Below are positions 62,074 to 64,000 of a stretch of 64,000 nt of DNA, in pieces. The notes below the pieces were generated by a model. The model saw only the letters and a list, made by a program, of their open reading frames with translations, was not told the origin of the DNA and did no database searches. This stretch comes from Psychroserpens luteus (lineage in GTDB: Bacteria > Bacteroidota > Bacteroidia > Flavobacteriales > Flavobacteriaceae). A program made the position numbers and the translations under genes. The DNA is taken from assembly GCF_015319355.1 (NCBI RefSeq), contig NZ_JADILU010000003.1, positions 1 through 64,000 on the forward strand, in the 5' to 3' direction. Each line of letters opens with the position of its first letter. The first letter of the stretch is position 1.

Positions 62074-62838
62074 TCAGTTTTGTTTTATAATTAAATGAGG
62101 TACATTTTCTAATTCCCAATCAATCACCAATCCACCAGCCAAACTTTGAGCGATCTCTTTTCCGTAGAGAAACTCACAGAGATATAAGGCAGCTTCAAAT
62201 GATTTTGCACCTCCTGCTGACGTGATGTATTTCCCATCATGCACAAACAAAACCTCTTTTCTAATATCTAAATTTGGGAAACGCTCACGCATCGTGTCAA
62301 TATCACTGGGAAACGTGGTAGCTACCGAATTATCCAAAAGTCCAGCTTGTGCCAAAACAAAAGCTCCATCACAGTGAGATGTTATAAATTGTGCGTCTTT
62401 ATCGACACGTTTTACAAAATCAATCATGGCTTTGTCCTCAAGATCTGTATCCAAATGATGCTCTGCACTTGGGACTACAAGAATGTCAATTTTTGGAAGT
62501 TTATCTGTGGTGTAATTATAATCTGGCAGAATACGCATCCCTTCAAAGGTCATAATTGCATCATCCGTATTTGCGACTGTAAAAACGTTCATAGGTTTGA
62601 TGCTATCTCTAAAAATAGTGTGTTGAAAAATATCAAAAGGTGCAGTCAATTCTGTATTAAAAACGCCATCCATAATTAAAAAAGCAACATTGTAACGATT
62701 AGGCTCTATTACTGGAACGTACTTTTCTTCATGCTGAACTTGTTTCAGCATCTCATTATTAGCGTTTTCTTTTTTCTCTTCGGAAGAATTGCAACTTGCA
62801 AATAGGAGTATGATAAATAATGATAGTAAATGTTTCAT
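62074..62838 (-). CDS. DJ-1/PfpI-family lipoprotein (class I glutamine amidotransferase-like)
   Basis: 254 residues from ATG 62838 (MKHLLSLFIILLFASC); the frame extends to 62877 but the lipobox (FASC, Cys 16) fixes the start. Class I GATase-like fold: NVAFLIMDGVFNTELTAPFDIFQH, DILVVPSAEHH, the nucleophile elbow ITSHCDGAFVLAQAGLL and HDGKYITSAGG. Similar to isonitrile hydratase/ThiJ-type proteins; substrate unknown. Residues just after the signal (NEMLKQVQHEEK) are encoded by an inserted REP palindrome. Confidence 0.9.
   Translation of the reverse strand: MKHLLSLFIILLFASCNSSEEKKENANNEMLKQVQHEEKYVPVIEPNRYNVAFLIMDGVFNTELTAPFDIFQHTIFRDSIKPMNVFTVANTDDAIMTFEGMRILPDYNYTTDKLPKIDILVVPSAEHHLDTDLEDKAMIDFVKRVDKDAQFITSHCDGAFVLAQAGLLDNSVATTFPSDIDTMRERFPNLDIRKEVLFVHDGKYITSAGGAKSFEAALYLCEFLYGKEIAQSLAGGLVIDWELENVPHLIIKQN
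62731..62757. repeat. REP-like palindrome inside the DJ-1/PfpI gene
   Basis: TGCTGAA-CTTGT-TTCAGCA followed by TCTCATT, the same family as 49029-49059. It is read as coding sequence here. Confidence 0.8.
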
Positions 62839-62899
62839 TTTTATAATATAGTGGTTTGTTTTCGTAAATTTAGTCATTCAAAATTTAGAAAAACTATCT

Positions 62900-64000
62900 A
62901 TGAAAATTCTTTTAAGACTCATCTTAATCCTCTCTATTGTTTTTACTTCATGTTCAAAAACGAATAAAGACCAGCCCATTTCCGAAGACAAAAAAGTAGA
63001 AGATACTTACGTAAAAGACAACTACAACAAGAAAGAAGTTACCATTGAAATGCGTGACGGAATCAAATTACACACCACCATATATTCTCCAAAAGATACA
63101 AGTAAAACCTATCCTATGTTGATGATGAGAACACCATATAGTTCTAAACCTTATGGAGAAGGTGAGTTTAAAACGAAGATTGGACCTAATATTCATTTAA
63201 TGAAAGAAGGAAATATAATCGTTTATCAAGATGTTCGTGGTCGTTGGATGAGTGAAGGTGTTTATGATAATATGCGTGCTTATATCCCGAATAAAACCAA
63301 TAATTCTCAAATTGACGAATCGTCTGATACTTATGACACTATTGATTGGCTCGTAAATAATGTAGAAAATAACAATGGTAATGTTGGTACTTGGGGAATT
63401 TCATATCCAGGTTTTTACGCTACATATTCTACAATAGATGCACATCCAGCTTTAAAAGCAGCATCACCTCAAGCCTGTATTGGAGATTTCTTTTTTGATG
63501 ATTTTCATCACAATGGTGCTTTTTTATTGAGTTACTTTAGAGCAGTATCGCTTTTTGGAACTTCAAAAGATAAACCTACAGATTCTGCTTGGTATAAATT
63601 CCCTGAAATGAAAACACAAGATCAATATCAATTTTTTCTTGACGCAGGACCTTTAAGTAATTTAGATAAGTACTTTCAATATGACACACCAGATGATAAA
63701 TCTGTATCGCAGTCTGATAGAATTGACGATGTCTTTTGGAAGGAAATTACAGAGCACCCAAATTATGATTCGGTATGGAAACCTAAAGGCTTAATTCAAA
63801 ATTTGAAAACTATAAAACCTAGTGTAGCTACTATGATTGTTGGAGGTTTATTTGATGCAGAAGATTTATATGGTCCATTTGAAACGTATAAAACCATTGA
63901 AAAAAACAATCCAGATAATTATAATACCATGGTTTTTGGACCTTGGGATCACGGACGTTGGGCTAGGAGTGATGTGAAGAATTATGTTGGGAATTATTAC
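62900..64000 (+). CDS. CocE/NonD-family alpha/beta hydrolase lipoprotein, 3' truncated by window
   Basis: ATG 62900, open to the window end (367 codons). Lipobox SIVFTSC (Cys 18), so membrane-anchored. Peptidase S15/CocE sequence: EVTIEMRDGIKLHTTIYSPKD, PMLMMRTPYSS, YQDVRGRWMSEG, the nucleophile GTWGISYPGFYA (Ser near 173), then the Asp in VGGLFDAEDLYGPF and the His in GPWDHGRW near the window end. The C-terminal jelly-roll domain is outside. Members cleave amides or esters such as X-Pro dipeptides or cephalosporin side chains. Confidence 0.9.
   Translation, partial: MKILLRLILILSIVFTSCSKTNKDQPISEDKKVEDTYVKDNYNKKEVTIEMRDGIKLHTTIYSPKDTSKTYPMLMMRTPYSSKPYGEGEFKTKIGPNIHLMKEGNIIVYQDVRGRWMSEGVYDNMRAYIPNKTNNSQIDESSDTYDTIDWLVNNVENNNGNVGTWGISYPGFYATYSTIDAHPALKAASPQACIGDFFFDDFHHNGAFLLSYFRAVSLFGTSKDKPTDSAWYKFPEMKTQDQYQFFLDAGPLSNLDKYFQYDTPDDKSVSQSDRIDDVFWKEITEHPNYDSVWKPKGLIQNLKTIKPSVATMIVGGLFDAEDLYGPFETYKTIEKNNPDNYNTMVFGPWDHGRWARSDVKNYVGNYY

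Noticed and set aside
62347-62679. Plus-strand 110-residue frame opposite the DJ-1/PfpI gene
   Set aside because: Antisense shadow; the minus-strand gene has an intact nucleophile elbow and lipobox.

Overview
The window is chromosomal DNA of a low-GC member of the Flavobacteriaceae (Bacteroidota), most likely a marine genus close to Olleya, Lacinutrix, Psychroserpens or Winogradskyella. The evidence is the gene families (DUF4293 next to rho, DUF1599, DUF3078, DUF3667, Lacal_2735-type proteins, IcmF, eukaryote-like type II plus type III glutamine synthetase), type IX secretion C-terminal sorting domains on three proteins, and repeated matches to the Bacteroidota promoter (-33 TTG or TTTG, -7 TAnnTTTG). 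No prophage, insertion sequence, CRISPR array or resistance island was seen. The content is mostly core genome with a few accessory genes.

Layout. 1-3.2 kb: end of a type-B T9SS substrate, then a minus-strand FadL-like porin and a Ser/Arg-rich lipoprotein. 3.3-8.4 kb: proS, tRNA-Glu, rpsT, a small acidic protein, rho with a repeat-rich N-terminal insert, and DUF4293. 8.5-15.8 kb: phosphodiesterase, truA, ABC exporter, then a minus-strand block with folP, a lipoprotein, the diadenylate cyclase cdaA and two DUF3667 membrane proteins. 15.9-20.3 kb: DUF1599, a DoxX/thioredoxin-like membrane protein, an orphan DppB-type permease, a TlpA-like lipoprotein and tpiA. 20.4-27.9 kb: a five-repeat T9SS surface protein, a TPR histidine kinase with its NarL-type regulator, prmA, a HEIGH metalloprotease and clpS.

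27.9-38.8 kb: a YeeE/YedE thiosulfate-uptake pair, tRNA-Arg, a large VIT/vWA protein, an unlisted 50-residue gene, a T9SS endonuclease I, a BlaI/BlaR-like pair with a clear operator, and a Na/Ca antiporter. 38.8-44 kb: divergent glutamine synthetases II and III, a beta-barrel protein and a 46-residue exported peptide. 44-55 kb: purM, DUF3078, prfA, a signal-peptidase homologue lacking its catalytic residues, pyrF, a cobalamin-binding-like protein, two Lacal_2735-like proteins, DUF4197, a TlpA protein, an OmpA protein and purU. 55.4-64 kb: icmF, a cluster of REP-like palindromes, a 33-residue peptide with 12 cysteines, a SigZ-like ECF sigma factor, OsmC, helical-bundle proteins, an Lrp/AsnC regulator, a DJ-1/PfpI lipoprotein and the start of a CocE/NonD hydrolase.

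The most interesting points are the cysteine-rich (metallothionein-like) peptide, which shares an upstream element with the adjacent SigZ-like gene; the DNA word TTCCGAAG(AAA), present 30 times on both strands, in several reading frames and between genes; two places where an accessory gene sits between an intact gene and a decayed copy of that gene's 3' end; a catalytically dead signal peptidase homologue; and several well-placed dyads (BlaI operator, 7-2-7 NarL-type dyad, ATAGGGT half-sites between the glutamine synthetases).
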